64,000 nucleotides of DNA from Pohlia nutans (GCA_022496805.1 CM040104.1:8965650-9029649), one strand, 5' to 3'. Positions 22,832-35,097 are shown, numbered from the stretch's first letter. Notes: generated from the letters alone by a model not told the origin. Program-made: numbers and translations.

Positions 22832-23407
22832 CCCCTAAACGTACCAGGGTGTCCCTGGAATTGACGATTTGAGAAAAATCATCATAAAGTATTATTTAGA
22901 AGAATATTTTGGAATTGATTTACAGATGAAAGTTCTAAATTCTGAATTTTAGATTCCATCGGTACGGTTCAATTCACCAATACTATGACCAATATTTAAT
23001 TATAAAATTTGAAAGTTAAAATTAAAAACTCCTTCTAAACTTGACTACAAACAAAATTTTAATATTTTTTGAGTAAAATTTGGTGGAACGAATTTGAAAT
23101 GAGATACTCTTAAACGTGGTGGTTCTTTGAAATTTTGTGTTCCTTAAATCTACGACCTCATTTTTGCAAGGCCACTTTTGAACTACAATCAATGCAATTT
23201 TGGCTTGGTCAACGACTTGACATACTCCTACATTTATAATTTTAGAAAAATATGCACTTATGTATCACTAAATCCAACCATTAGATAGGACAACAACTTA
23301 GTGAAGTGTCTCCGAAACATTGGATGACTTCCATCCAACTATTGATAAGAACGTAGGGTGAGTTTGAATCTGTTAGTCCAAAAATTGGACGTTGTGACGT
23401 TTAGGGG
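22832..23407. mobile_element. piggyBac-like MITE (576 bp) flanked by TTAA
   Basis: Left TTAA (22828-22831) is followed by CCCCTAAACGT. The right end is ACGTTTAGGGG followed by TTAA (23408-23411). The 11-bp termini are perfect inverted repeats. TTAA target duplication with CCC termini is the piggyBac hallmark. The interior is AT-rich and non-coding. Confidence 0.7.
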
Positions 23408-23574
23408 TTAAAAAGATCTATTGGATATTTTAGTTAAAATGGTGTGCATTGGGCATATTAGTTAAGACACAGTGTTGAAACTCAGTGTCTGTCAGTGTCG
23501 AGTTTCTGTACTCTAGCACATATATAGGTTAAAGAAACCGGTGGTTATAGTCATAGAAGCAAACCTTCAAACTG

Positions 23575-24348
23575 AGTTTGAAGGGCTCAAAGTGACCACA
23601 TTGTGGTCTCTGCTGTGTCGAAAACGCGAATACCAAAAAATCTGTGAAGAATTGGATTTTGAATTGTGAAGTTTAGATGATGAGCGGTATAATATACATC
23701 TTCTACAAAAATAAAATTTCAATTTGGAGTTGTGCAACTATCAAAATACCTATGAACAAAACGTGAAAATACAGTAAATACTTACAAATACAACACATAT
23801 ACTATGCGGTATTTCTTGTGTTTGGAAGTTTGTTATCTTATTTTATTTTTTTGGATTGTGTTCTCTTGTTCATGTTCCATTAGTGTATGTATTCCGATCT
23901 TGATCCATGTACGAACTCCTTTCATATTTTCATGTATAAATTTTTGTCCTAAACCGTACATGGATACGTTACTCTCACTTATAAAATTCACAATAATTAT
24001 GTGTGATTCCATTCTTAACATGAAAGATTGCAACGGAGAGGTATTGACATAGGTCATTGTTGAACCTCTTCACTTTCATTTTAGAAAATTTAACCCAAAT
24101 TCTATTTAACTTTGAAGTCACACACCTCCAAAATCTCATTTTTGAGTGTGCATTATACGGTTCAAAGACATACTATGATCTTCCAATCCCACCATTGGAT
24201 GATTCTCTAATTTTGGCAAAATGTTTGCACTCCAGTCGAGAATACAATTGTACGATTACTTTGTAATTTAATCCATTTTATTTCTGGCAATATCAATCAT
24301 AGTGGAAAAACCCAGTGAACCTGCTACAATACCAAAAGCGTTAAAGGG
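23575..24348. mobile_element. piggyBac-like MITE, partial copy, inverse of 25135-25959
   Basis: Reads in the opposite orientation to the element at 25135-25959. It shares the GACCACATTGTGGTCT region at one end and ends TTAAAGGG followed by TTAA (24349-24352). The left terminus is degraded. That TTAA is followed at once by CCCCTAAACATC, the start of another related end. Both copies keep a similar 80-codon open frame ending NMKDCNGEVLT, which I do not call as a gene. Confidence 0.6.
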
Positions 24349-25134
24349 TTAACCCCTAAACATCTCAACAACCAGCAACTGGATCACGAATAACCTTTTA
24401 ACTATCATAGTTTCATTTGAGTTACATTTATAAGCCTATTAACCCCTGAACGCAGCTGAGACCAAAAATTGGCTTATGAATAAGCTGATTGTTCAATTCC
24501 AACTGCTACGTGGATGATTTCCATCCAATTCTTTATGTGAAGGACTTTGCTTGGTCATGCCACCCCTTCAAGTTGAATTCAAATCATTCAAGCTATTTTT
24601 AGATTTTACATGGAGTCCCAACTACAAAAAGGGTCACAAAAATGGTTCACCGTGTAGTGTATTTTGAATTTTTTTGCTTGTTTTACTTAAACTAAATTTA
24701 GGCCATGAAAATGAGTTCCATTGCATTTGAGCTTAACTCAAAACATGAAGCTTGCCAAATCTAGTTTCTACTCCACTTTGAATTTTTGGAAAAAATTGAA
24801 AATTGAGTGTTTTATTGTAGTTACAAGTTCGGTAGGTATCACCAAGGTGTAGCAAAATTTTCTAAATTTAGATACACGGATGATTTTCATTAACTAAACA
24901 TTGCTTAACATAGGGGTAACTACACATTTCTCCCATTGCTCTTTTGAGCTATGAAGGTACAAATCCAAGGAAGAGGGCATGTAGAGTCCCGTTTTCCTCG
25001 GCTCTAACAAACTTTCCAATTCGAATCTCGTCTAAACCCTTAAAAAAAAATTCTGTACTTTTATACAGTGAACATGGTAGTTAAGTAAAATGATGAATGT
25101 TAAGTAAAGTTGTGATATGATACTCCTCATTTAA

Positions 25135-25959
25135 CCCTTTAGTGCCTAGGGTACTGTAGCAGACAGCTCTGGATTTCAGTGAGTTTTTCCACTGTAGTTG
25201 AGACTTCCAAAAATAGAATGGGTTAAATTAGAAAGTAACCGTACAATTCTATTCTCAACTCGAGAGCACACATTTTATTAAAATTTGAGAATCATCCGAT
25301 GGTGGGATCGGAAGATTATAGTATGTATTTGAACTGTATAATGCACGCTCAAAAACGAGATTTTGGAGGGTGTGTGACTTCAAAGTTAAATAGAATTTGA
25401 GGTCAATTTTCAAAAATAAAAGCAAAGAAGTTCAGCTATGCCCTATGTCAACACCTCTCCGTTGCAATCTTTCATGTTAAAAATAGACTCACACATAATT
25501 ATTGTGAGATTTATAAGTGAAAGTGACTTGTCCATGTACGATTTAGGACAAAATTTTATACGTTGAAAATTGACAGGAGTGGGTACATTAGTCAAGATCG
25601 GATTACACACACTAATGGAAGATGAAGAAGAGAACAGAATCCAAAAAAATAAAACAAGATAACAAACTTCCAAAAACAAGATAACAAACTTCCAAACACA
25701 AGAAATACTACACAATACATATGTTGTATTTGTAAGTATGTGCTGTATTTTCAAGTATTTGCAGTATTTTTGCGTTCTGTTGATAGGTATTTTGATAGTT
25801 GTACAATTCCAAATTGAAAATTTCTTTTTCTGGAAGGTGCGTAATGTATGTGCGCAAATCTGAACTTCAAAACTGAAGTTCCAATAATTCACGGATTCTC
25901 TGCTATTTGCATTTCGGACGTTGTAGTGACCATAATGTGGTTTGCTAGGCACTAAAGGG
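25135..25959. mobile_element. piggyBac-like MITE (825 bp) flanked by TTAA
   Basis: Left TTAA at 25131-25134, then CCCTTTAGTGCCTAG. The right end is CTAGGCACTAAAGGG followed by TTAA (25960-25963). The inverted repeat is 15 bp and perfect. The element lies in inverse orientation to the related partial copy about 1 kb upstream. Confidence 0.78.
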
Positions 25960-26588
25960 TTAATCAACATGTCGAGTAGACAGAAAGAAAATACAAAAAT
26001 TACATTTGCGGACTCTTTCAATGCAATCTTGAATTCAACCGGCGGAGCTCAGAAATTCCCAAAGACGTAACAAAGACTCCAACCCTGCAATAGGCTCAAC
26101 TTCAACATAAACATAGACAATCCACAGACTGTCACAGTAACAGCTAAATGCCTGTCCAAATCCGATAAGGTAAAAACCAGTATTACTTACAGATTCACCG
26201 CACTAAATCGATTTTGTATTCATATTTTTCTCCAACGACAGATAAAACTGCAGCGAAGGGGTACAATCAGCAAAATACCCCGATACTAATTACGACCCTC
26301 ACATCTCACAAAGAGGTTTAACACAAAATGAATCGAGGCTGCAGGGCGCAGAACTCTCACGGATAGAACTTCAACCGATCACATATACATGATTCTCAAT
26401 GTCTCGTGTCTTTCTGTACCATTCTCATGAATAACGGCCATCGTCAGCCACAGCTACCCAGCGTCCGAGAATGACCGAAACAATCTACTGTCTGAAAAAA
26501 AAATAGGGAAAAAAACTTCCGCACTTACGAGAGCAACAGCTGACTGACAGTGTATGCCATTAGCTCGGCATCTACGAACGACAAACAT

Positions 26589-28717
26589 CTAGCTGTCGAA
26601 TGTGTCCTCGTCATCATCGGGCAAAGGCAACAGCGTCGCCGCTTGCAGCTCTGCCTCGTACTGTTTGACCGCCTGTAGGTCGATTTGGACCTCCGGAGGT
26701 GCCAGAGCCGGCGACTCCACGAAGTGCAGGTTCACGTCACTGCAAAACCAACAACTCACGTCAGTCTCACATCCATCACATCCAGCAAAGATATTTGGAC
26801 TAATTATTGCCAAATTGCATAATTACATAAAATTTGGGCTGGCTAATTAATACAAAGGATTTCCGAAGAAAAAGGAGTAATAGCCAGATTTCCTACATGG
26901 AATCGAGATGCGTAGTATCACCCAGGTATTGCCTATGTAGCAACTAGGTAGCACTGTATTACCCTTAAATTTCCTATATATTAATATTAAAAAAGCATCC
27001 AAGAAGCCTGAATTGCTCTTCAAGCCTTGGAAAAGTAAAAAAAGATGCTGAACTGTCTTTTGACACAAAAAACACTATTCACAACCAGACAGCAACCGGA
27101 AACCAATAAAATCCATGCGTATGGCCTCAATAAACTCAGACCAGCTTAAATGCTTCTAACCAAGATTCAAAATTATTCAGGAAAAATGCCCAGTGGCTCA
27201 CCCTGCCAGCTTCCTGGCCAGATACAGGTAAGGCTTCTCGAAGTTGTAGTTCGACTTGGCCGAGATCTCGTAGTACTGCAAGTTCTTCTTCCTGTGGAAT
27301 GTCACCTGCTTCGCCTTCACTTGCCTGTTCTTCACGTCCACCTTGTTTCCACACAGCACGATCGGAATGTTCTCACACACCCTGCACAGGTCGCGATGCC
27401 ACGTCGGCACGTTCTTGTACGTCAACCGAGCCGTCACGTCGAACATGATGATCGCACACTGCCCGTGAATGCTGCAAACCCCACACTCGCCTCGTCAATC
27501 TCTCAATGCAATCGCAACCGACTCAAAACTACAAAACCTTTTCTTGTATTCTTAAAAACATTACCGAGATGATTAAAAGTACTATAAAAAGAAAGGATCC
27601 AATGGAATACGTAACGATAGACCTCTGGCACTAATAAACATTAAATACAAACTATTCACCATCATGCTCACATCTTCAGAACAAGTAGAAACACACCCAA
27701 TACTATACGTCAATTTAGACCGGAAAGGACATTACATGATAATCACAATCTATTATGGCACCTTGGCAGCACTAGAGGATACGAAGTTATGCAATCAAAT
27801 CATATCTCTTTTACATAGATCTTACACATGCATTCGTCAATAAAACGCATCCAGCTTCTAGCCATTATGACGGACTTCTAACACCCACTGGCAATTCACT
27901 ACATCAATAATAATGAACAACACCAATCCTTCACTCCGATGCCAGCAAAGAGCAGATGGTCTTACTAGTATCCATCACGAAGTCCTCCGAATTTCTCTTG
28001 CCCGGCGGTATCCCAGCAGTAAAAACGAATCCGGCCACAGTTCGTGAAGAAGTCTAGCGGGTGAACCTCCACTCCAATGGTGGCTGCACAAAACCATCCC
28101 TGTCAGTATCAGAAAACGCTAGAACTCACAACCACACCAAATCTCAAAATTATAAATGTCAGAACACTCACGTTCGTATTTCTTCTCGAATTCACCGGTC
28201 AAGTGACGTTTCACAAAGGTGGTCTTCCCTGAAACAACAACCAACCATCCACATTCATGAGCTCAAGTTCAATAAACCCTCGCAGACCAAAACCAAGCTA
28301 CTGCCATCACATCCCAAACCAATTCCACGGCCAGATAAGTATGCACCTCCAAAGATCGAAAAAATTACCTGTTCCACCATCTCCGACAATTACGAGCTTG
28401 AAGCTAGGGCAGTTGTCAGGGGTCGTCTGCCCGGGCAAAGCCTGCACCATCCTCCACGACGTTAAAAACCATATTTCCTCACAAATCACCACAATATCCT
28501 CACTCCACTCAAACAACGAGCAGGTTCCAAAAATCGCAAACCCTACTGCACAAACCCTATCGTGCTCACTCCAACAAAAACTCATAAACTACATAACAAA
28601 CGCTCTCGTGATTGATAAACGACCTTCAAACGTCTATTATGAAACTGGAAGACCAAAACTGCTCCAAAAACGAAAAAATATATAAGTACAGAGATCGGAG
28701 AAAACGGGCGTTACCAT
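26589..28717 (-). CDS. RAN: Ran small GTPase, six exons, intact (223 aa)
   Basis: Ran drives nuclear import/export and spindle assembly by cycling GTP. Exons on the minus strand: 28717-28715 (only the ATG), 28441-28369, 28228-28172, 28083-27966, 27471-27202, 26739-26589; all introns are GT..AG and the joined length is 672 nt. The start is MALPGQ. G1 is GDGGTGKTT across the second splice, switch [14 protein letters not shown]3 [11 protein letters not shown]4 NKVD and G5 ISAKSNYN. The tail is acidic, [12 protein letters not shown], as in plant Ran. There is no C-terminal Cys, typical of Ran among Ras-like GTPases. Length is close to other plant Ran proteins (about 221 aa). The initiator codon forms its own coding exon. 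Upstream DNA (28720-29050) is GC-rich with CCTAACCCTAG near 28945, a telo-box-like site. Nothing suggests inactivation. Confidence 0.96.
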
Positions 28718-29084
28718 GATGTGAAGCTGGGCGTAAGGCGGTTGATGAATCCGGAGCAAAAATGAAAACGAAACGGAGGTTGTGCGGGGCTAAGAGCGAA
28801 ACAGAAAGGGTGTGAAGAGGTGAGGAGTCAGGCTCTCTAGTCTTTACTGGTGTGCAAGGGGGAGCCCGGGAACGGGTGCCAGGGTTTGCAGGAGCGCCGT
28901 GAGCCGTCGATGGCCGCACTGGGAACCGTCGGATCGCACTGTGCCCTAACCCTAGTCCGACGGTCCACGGGCCCCGTTCTAGGCTGTGCGTTGATTGTAA
29001 GCGACTGGTGGGGTTCGTTGCGGTGATGTTCCCAACGGTATTTAACGGCACCTGAATTCAAATGAGGGGAACTCTGTAATACAC

Positions 29085-29385
29085 TAAGAGCTATTTTATA
29101 TCACATGTTGGGAACCAACGTATACTCAGAACTTATTTATGTCACACTTGTGGTAATCAATGCGTGCTTAGAACTCTTTTATATCACACCTTTGGTAACC
29201 AACATGTGCTTTAGAACTCTTTTATGTCACACTTTTGGTAACCACCATAGACTTATAACTCTTTAATATCACACATTTAGTAACCAATATACTCATAATT
29301 CTTTTATATCACACATTTGGTAACCACCATAGACTCAACTCTTTTATATCACACATTTGGTAACCAACGTACATTCAGACCTGTA
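29085..29385. repeat. Tandem repeat, about 50-57 bp units, 6 copies
   Basis: Units contain CTCTTTTATATCACACATTT followed by GGTAACCAAC and ACTCAGA-like segments, with drifting length. The array begins about 370 bp upstream of the Ran start codon. Confidence 0.85.
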
Positions 29386-29429
29386 TTCAAGATGTGTACA
29401 CGATCATAGAATTGGTGAAGGTCACCGAC

Positions 29430-29570
29430 AGTACTTTGCGATGGTGAGCTCAAGATGGATAGATAGAAATTTCGAACCTCTTTCGAGACCAGCGTGAATA
29501 AAATGTCCATTCGTCTTGATAATGAGTCAATGTCCACTAGACAAAAAGCCGTTGGTGCAAGACTATTCTG
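29430..29570. repeat. Dispersed repeat, copy 1 (pairs with 32590-32705)
   Basis: Shares GATAGATAGA, CCTCTTTCGAGACC and GCGTGAATAAA, the TCGTCTTGA-AATGAG segment, and TTGGTGCAAGACTA with 32590-32705 in the same orientation. Confidence 0.7.
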
Positions 29571-29785
29571 GTGAGCTCAACTTCATATACATTGTTCTTG
29601 TAGTATATGGTTGAAATATGCTACTAGAAATGTGTTTTCCGTGCGGGTAGTCATATCTTCGGAGCTTCTTGGAGTGATTAGAATTATTTGTGGAATTACA
29701 TAGCATTACCATTTGGCAATTTGATAAGGATTCTAATTTCATATTCAAGTATATATCTTTCGTTTTCTTGTTTTTGATGCTTTAA

Positions 29786-30701
29786 CCCCTAAAGGACCAT
29801 GCTCATTCCTAAAATTTTATCACTTTCTCATGATGCTTTCAGAAAGGCAATTGTATCTCTTGATTGGTATTCATGTAGAAAACTTCACCGTTGAAGTTCA
29901 TAAAGGACTTAGTCATGAGACTATACATTAATTTTCAGAACAATCTACCGTATATATTACATGATTATAAGGTTTGATCATAAGTTGATTTTTGAAAATT
30001 TTGAATAAAACCAACAGGTCATTCATTGCAAACTTTCTCATAAATTTAGAAACCATGATTAGCGTTTGAAAGTTTAGGAGCATACAAAGATGTACTATAT
30101 CTAGGTGCCCACAAAAAATGGTGTTCTAAAACTAAATACAACAACAATGATTGATTCTCAAAGATTTATGTTTGGGTGAGGTGACTTGTTGGTGACTCGT
30201 TGAGCCTGTGTTTGTGATCGTTATTAATTTTTACATTGCAATTTTTTTTAAAGAATTCAAATATATATTGGGAATATTCCAAAATATTCCAAAATAATAT
30301 AAAATATGTTGAAAAGATTCCAATTATTTTGAAAAGATTCCATTTAAAATATATTTAAACATTTTCCGTAATTATTATATAGTGTTAATGATGCAATAAT
30401 GGCAAATATTTTACATATTGTATACTTTTTTTTTTAACGAATGTGATGTCCAAGTGTGAAAATGCCTTCCAAGTCATCAACCGCCCTAACTACTATGTCC
30501 CAAGTTCACCTACGTTGACGTTTTAGTTTCTTCCCAATGAATCAATCAACGTAATTGCAAATCTTGAAGTTTTTTTGTGTTCTTGAAACGAACATTTTCA
30601 ATTCTCTAGTTAACATTGAGTCAAAATTATGAAATCCAAACAAATTATTCAAGTAATGAAATTATTCGTGGACACAATGTGTCGTCCTGGTCCTTTAGGG
30701 G
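29786..30701. mobile_element. piggyBac-like MITE (916 bp) flanked by TTAA
   Basis: Left TTAA 29782-29785, then CCCCTAAAGGACCA. The right end is TGGTCCTTTAGGGG then TTAA (30702-30705). The termini are 14-bp perfect inverted repeats. The right TTAA is followed directly by CCCCTAAAGGACTAAG, another end of the same kind. The inner part includes the GAATATTCCAAAATATTCCA-rich repeat seen elsewhere. Confidence 0.78.
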
Positions 30702-30705
30702 TTAA

Positions 30706-31046
30706 CCCCTAAAGGACTAAGAATTTATTGGTTTGAAATGAAAAATTCAATAGATCATATCATGTAAAATATAATTTAGATGGGACCACACTTTATATCA
30801 CCAAAATTAGTGAAGAATATTCTATGTATTTGTCAATAAATAAATTTAAACAAATGAAATTTCACATAGGACTTGCTCAAAAATTGCTAAGAAAATGTAA
30901 GGCCTAACCATTAGAAGAAATATGGACTTGCAAAAGGTCCTCAAAATGTTCATTTTTTTGCCCATGGTGCCCATGAGCATGGCCAACCATGAGTTGCCAT
31001 GTCCAAATTCACAAGCAATGCTATAGTGAATTGATACCATGGAGAG

Positions 31047-31081
<35 letters not shown>

Positions 31082-32010
31082 ATTAGAAAAAGCAAAAAAG
31101 AACAAAAGAAAGGCCCCCAATCGGGCCCACTGCAGTGCGTAGTGGTGCTTGAAGTACAAAGGTGGGACCTAATACATAATTACAAAAATAAATAAATAAA
31201 AATAAATAAAAACTCTAGCATCTGCTAGCCTGTAGGCACCAACAAGAGTTACGTTTTTTTAGCTGTGCAGTGAGCACGGGGGTGTATTTTTCATGATTTT
31301 TTTGTTTTTTTTGTTGCCCCTCTTTTTACAACTTTCCAAAAAATTCAAGGCTTTCTACTACCCCATAACGCTATAACTTTTTAGGGTACAATCTTCTTAA
31401 AGATCTAAACATCAATCTTATTTTGGTTTGTTTTTTAATTTATTATTTAAATTTTAAAGTGCTTTAGAAAAATCACATGTACTTGACGACAATGCAACAA
31501 CTAGTACATGAGTTTATTAGAATCATCCTTCTTAACCTTGGTAACTTTGGTGATAAAATAATTATTTTCCAGGGTGTCACTTGGGATTAAATATAAGTCT
31601 CATGCATTGGCAACATGTTGTGTGACATTTAGGAATTCAAGCATTGTTGATTTGATTTGGTCATTTACAAACCTAACATGCACTGAGCTTAGTTTTATTT
31701 GCAAGTTTAGGGTACCATATTTAGCTCGGGAACTTTGTCTTATATATAAAGCACAACCACATTATTTATTACAACTCTTCTGACTATGCTTTGTGTAGAA
31801 ATGCAATTTCCATCGCATCTTGCATTAACTCAAGCTTCGAGTGACAAAATTAGATGGCCAAACTACCATGAAAGGTTGGAATTTGGAGAATAGTTGTCCA
31901 AATTTACCGGTTGCATGCGTAGGGTTCATCAATGGCATCTTTATGAAGATTTAAAGGCCATGGAATAATCCACACCGTACATCTTGGTTCAAAGGGCAAA
32001 AGAAGATTGG
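30706..32010. other. Mostly repeat-derived spacer
   Basis: Begins with a further TTAA-adjacent end (CCCCTAAAGGACTAAG) whose partner I could not find. It contains an A-run of more than 30 bp at about 31047-31080. No gene recognised. Confidence 0.5.
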
Positions 32011-32019
32011 CGGCTCCGT

Positions 32020-32530
32020 AGTCCTCGCAGGGATACACCATTGGCACGCCAACGAAACTACAACTGTTAACGGTAAAATAGTAAAGTACCGGCAGTCTAC
32101 CAACATGGGTTTTTTACTCCGGTGATTTTCGAAGTTACCATAGAAAGTAGATCTAGGAAAGCCTTTTTTACCGATCTGACAGTTAGGTCAGATCGGGTTG
32201 TACTTTGTAAATAAGCAATAGAGCCAAACTCCTTGGCAAGGCACATTTTTCCGAACTCTAGTTTCAAGTTTCTCTCTACTTTGATGTAGTCTTCTTTCTG
32301 GTCTTCACTCCTTCCGAGTACTACCTCCTCGGTATTCGTTTATTTGTTCTCCTGACTACCTGATTTGAAGTTCGTACTAGCTACCGAGTAGAGATCGGTA
32401 ACAGTCATAAGTGTTGTATTCCGACCCTCATGGAGTTAATCTAGGAAAGTTTTTGTCAAAGTTTTTGTCAACCTCGGTATTGAGATACCGGACTGTTGTA
32501 GAGGAAGAGGAGCTACCAACAACCAAATGT
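32020..32530. repeat. Possible solo LTR or LTR fragment
   Basis: GC-richer than its flanks. Contains TTGTACTTTGTAAATAAGCA and AACTCCTTGGCAAGGCAC and repeated CTAGGAAAG. It looks like transcribed LTR-type sequence, but I see no clear TG..CA boundary or target duplication. Confidence 0.25.
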
Positions 32531-32589
32531 CTCTTCAAATGTGAGTGTTAGGCCTGGATGATGATGCATGGTAGCACGAACACGACTCT

Positions 32590-32705
32590 CTAGATAGATA
32601 GATATGAACTCCGGTCCTCTTTCGAGACCGGCGTGAATAAAGTGTCTGTTCGTCTTGACAATGAGCCAGTGCCCACCGGACAAAGGGCCATTGGTACAAG
32701 ACTAC
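32590..32705. repeat. Dispersed repeat, copy 2 (pairs with 29430-29570)
   Basis: Same order of motifs as the first copy (CCTCTTTCGAGACCGG, GCGTGAATAAAG, GGTACAAGACTACT). A third CCTCTTTCGAGA follows at about 32710. Confidence 0.7.
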
Positions 32706-33217
32706 TCACCTCTTTCGAGAATGACTCTCTAGACAATTATAGATTAAGTCTTGAACACCTCTTTTGCCTTGACCTTGCCCTCTATGCTTTTATTTATCCT
32801 CAAGAGATAGAAGAAGTAGTTATTAATAAAAAATGCAATTAGTCAAGGGAAAAAGAATAATTTAGTCGAATTTGCGGAAGCTTCATGGAAAGATGGTGGA
32901 TGACGAGTGATGGGTGGGATGAACAATTAGTTGCCCAACTCATTGTTGTTTGTTGAGTCAATTAACTTATGTTTGCTGAGTCAAGAAATATGTCATGGGT
33001 GGCGATACTATTAACACTTAAAAGACATACTAAATTGCTCGGGCTTAGTTTTCAAACCACTTTGACCATGAATTGCTAATAATGGAATTTGGTTTATGCT
33101 TTTTTAAGCCATCATTCATGACAAGAATAGTATGTACCTGAATTTTTTGAATATTTCTATATTTTGAGGTTAAAACTCAAAATACTCCTTTCTTTCTAAA
33201 TTAAAAAATATCTTTAA

Positions 33218-33780
33218 CCCTAGAGGACCATGTGGACGCATTGTGTTCAAGAATAATTTCATTACTTTCATAACTTATTTGGATTCCATAATTTTGACTC
33301 AATGTTAATTAGAGAATTGTAAATGTCTGTTACAAGATCACAAAAGTCCTTCAAGATCTACAATTATGTTGATCGATCCACCGAGAAAAAACTTAAACGT
33401 CAACGCAGGTGAACTTGGGACATGGTAATCAGGGAGGTTGATAACTTGGAGGACATTTTTACACTAGGGCATCAAATTTGTCCAAAAAAAAAGTGTACAA
33501 TATGTAAAATATTTGCCATTACTGCATCATTAATACTATATAATGATTACGGAAATGTTTAAATACATTTAATATAAAATATTTTCAGAATCTTTGGAAT
33601 CTTTCTTACATATTTTATAACATTTTGGAATATTTTGAAATATTCCAAAAATAATTTTGAAATATTTACACATTTTACGCAATGTAATAATTAATAATGA
33701 TCACAAACACCGGCTCAACAAGTCACCAACAAGTCATTTCACCCAAACATAAATTTTTGAGAATCAATTATTGGAGAGAG
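33218..33780. mobile_element. Inverted partial copy of the 29786-30701 MITE
   Basis: TTAA (33214-33217) is followed by CCCTAGAGGACCA. The sequence then matches the reverse complement of the right part of 29786-30701 (ATTGTGTTCAAGAATAATTT, GTCAACGCAGGTGAACTTGG, CAACAAGTCACCAACAAGTC) for about 560 bp. The far end is missing. With its partner it forms a 3.6-kb inverted-repeat structure. Confidence 0.7.
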
Positions 33781-33784
33781 TGAG

Positions 33785-33965
33785 GAATAAGGGGGGACGA
33801 GAAGGAGAGGGGGAGGAGGGGGCGGGCGGGCGCAGGTGGAGGAATCACTTGGCAGGGTGGATTTATGAAATCCTCTTTTGACTTTACAGATAATTCTAAT
33901 AATTTCCTAAAATTTGGGTTTATCTTATTATTATTATTATTATTTGCCGACCTTATTATTATTAT
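33785..33965 (+). repeat. G-rich tract and (TTA)n microsatellite
   Basis: 33793-33840 is strongly G-rich on the plus strand (GGGGGGACGAGAAGGAGAGG and GGGGGCGGGCGGGCG), with G-runs spaced for a quadruplex. A TTATTATTATTATTATT run follows at about 33926-33942. Confidence 0.7.
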
Positions 33966-34674
33966 ACGCGGTACGCTGACTACTTCTTTACCATAGATCC
34001 AAATTGAATTAAAAATTGGACCTCAAATAAATGTCCTCATCCTCTGAAGACGGCTTTCTATGTAGAGCTTGAACCTCGTAGGCTGATGTCATGGAGAGCA
34101 TGTTTGCCCAAAATTCAAGGTCCTTCATTAATACTTCTACTATGTGGCATTACATATTTGGTGTAGCAAGCCCTTCTGGATAGAGTTTCAACTATTATCG
34201 GTCTTATAAACCAGAAATGCAAGACGAGAACACCTACATGTCAGCATGAATGACTATTAATGAATTTGGATGAATGTCAACCTTCTTATTGATATGATGT
34301 CACACATGCAGGTTCAGGCTCTACATGGAAAGCCGTCCTGAGACTCATCCTTCACCACAGCAGCGTAAGTATCATCCAGAGACATTCATCCAAATTAATT
34401 CATCCATCCACTCATCGTCGTCCTAATGCAGCCCTAAACCTCCCATTCCCTGGTCACTTCTCTGTCTCGCAAACTTCGAGGCATTCGGGAGGATTTTTTT
34501 CGTTCGGGAATATTGTCGCAGGGATTCAAGCACCTCCGTTGAGAATTTCGGTGTTTTTCATCGAAAAATTGGCGTAATTAGGGTTTTTTTCTAGGATTTT
34601 CTCGGACGCTAGGGTATCGTGTCTCTGTCTTGGTGGAGAAACAGGAGCCATTTGCATTTTCGGATCCATTCGAG

Positions 34675-35097
34675 ATGGCGGAGAGTGGGGGTCCGGGAGA
34701 GATGATGAACGAGCAAGCGGTGGCGGGGAAGTGGAACTTCATGCGTTCCGAGCTGAATCAGTTGTACAGTAAGATCAACGAGCTAGAGCAGGAGCTGAAC
34801 GAGCACCAGCTGGTGATCAATGCGATTCAGCCCCTGGACCCCGGGCGGAAGTGTTTCCGCATGATCGGGGGTGTGTTGGTGGAGCGCACGGTGGGAGAGG
34901 TGTTGCCCGCCGTGAATCGGAACAAGGAGGGGCTGCAAGAAGTGATCACCCGGCTCATGGAAGCGCTCGAGAAGAAGACCAAGGAGTTTGCCGCGTTTGA
35001 GGGCAAATACAAGATCAAGGTGCGGGGCAAAGGGGACGCTGATGTTGTGCCGGAGAAGTCTGCCAAAGAGAGCGCTGCTCAAGGCGTTCTGGTTTAG
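34675..35097 (+). CDS. PFD2: Prefoldin subunit 2 (140 aa), single coding exon
   Basis: Prefoldin is a cytosolic hexameric chaperone that hands nascent actin and tubulin to CCT; subunit 2 is one of its four beta-type subunits. The N-terminal helix (LNQLYSKINELEQELNEH, about residues 28-45) and the C-terminal helix (LQEVITRLMEALEKKTKEF, about 84-102) form the antiparallel coiled coil. The beta-hairpin motif between them, CFRMIGGVLVERTVGEVLP, is the family signature. The usual tail is basic, then variable. ATG 34675 is chosen because it is the first ATG in this frame (MAESGG); the open frame begins earlier without an ATG. Length matches plant PFD2. The promoter side has TCTTGGTGG-type leader and GC-richer DNA than the surroundings. 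No defect seen. Confidence 0.95.
   Translation: MAESGGPGEMMNEQAVAGKWNFMRSELNQLYSKINELEQELNEHQLVINAIQPLDPGRKCFRMIGGVLVERTVGEVLPAVNRNKEGLQEVITRLMEALEKKTKEFAAFEGKYKIKVRGKGDADVVPEKSAKESAAQGVLV

Noticed and set aside
25443..26021. 192-codon minus-strand open frame
   Set aside because: Lies mostly within a non-autonomous TTAA-flanked element and extends past its end; hydrophobic composition is that of AT-rich DNA. Kept only as a finding.
31047..31080. Long A-run as the tail of a retroposed gene
   Set aside because: No retrogene or LINE 3' end is recognisable on either side; it may be a simple repeat or a SINE tail.
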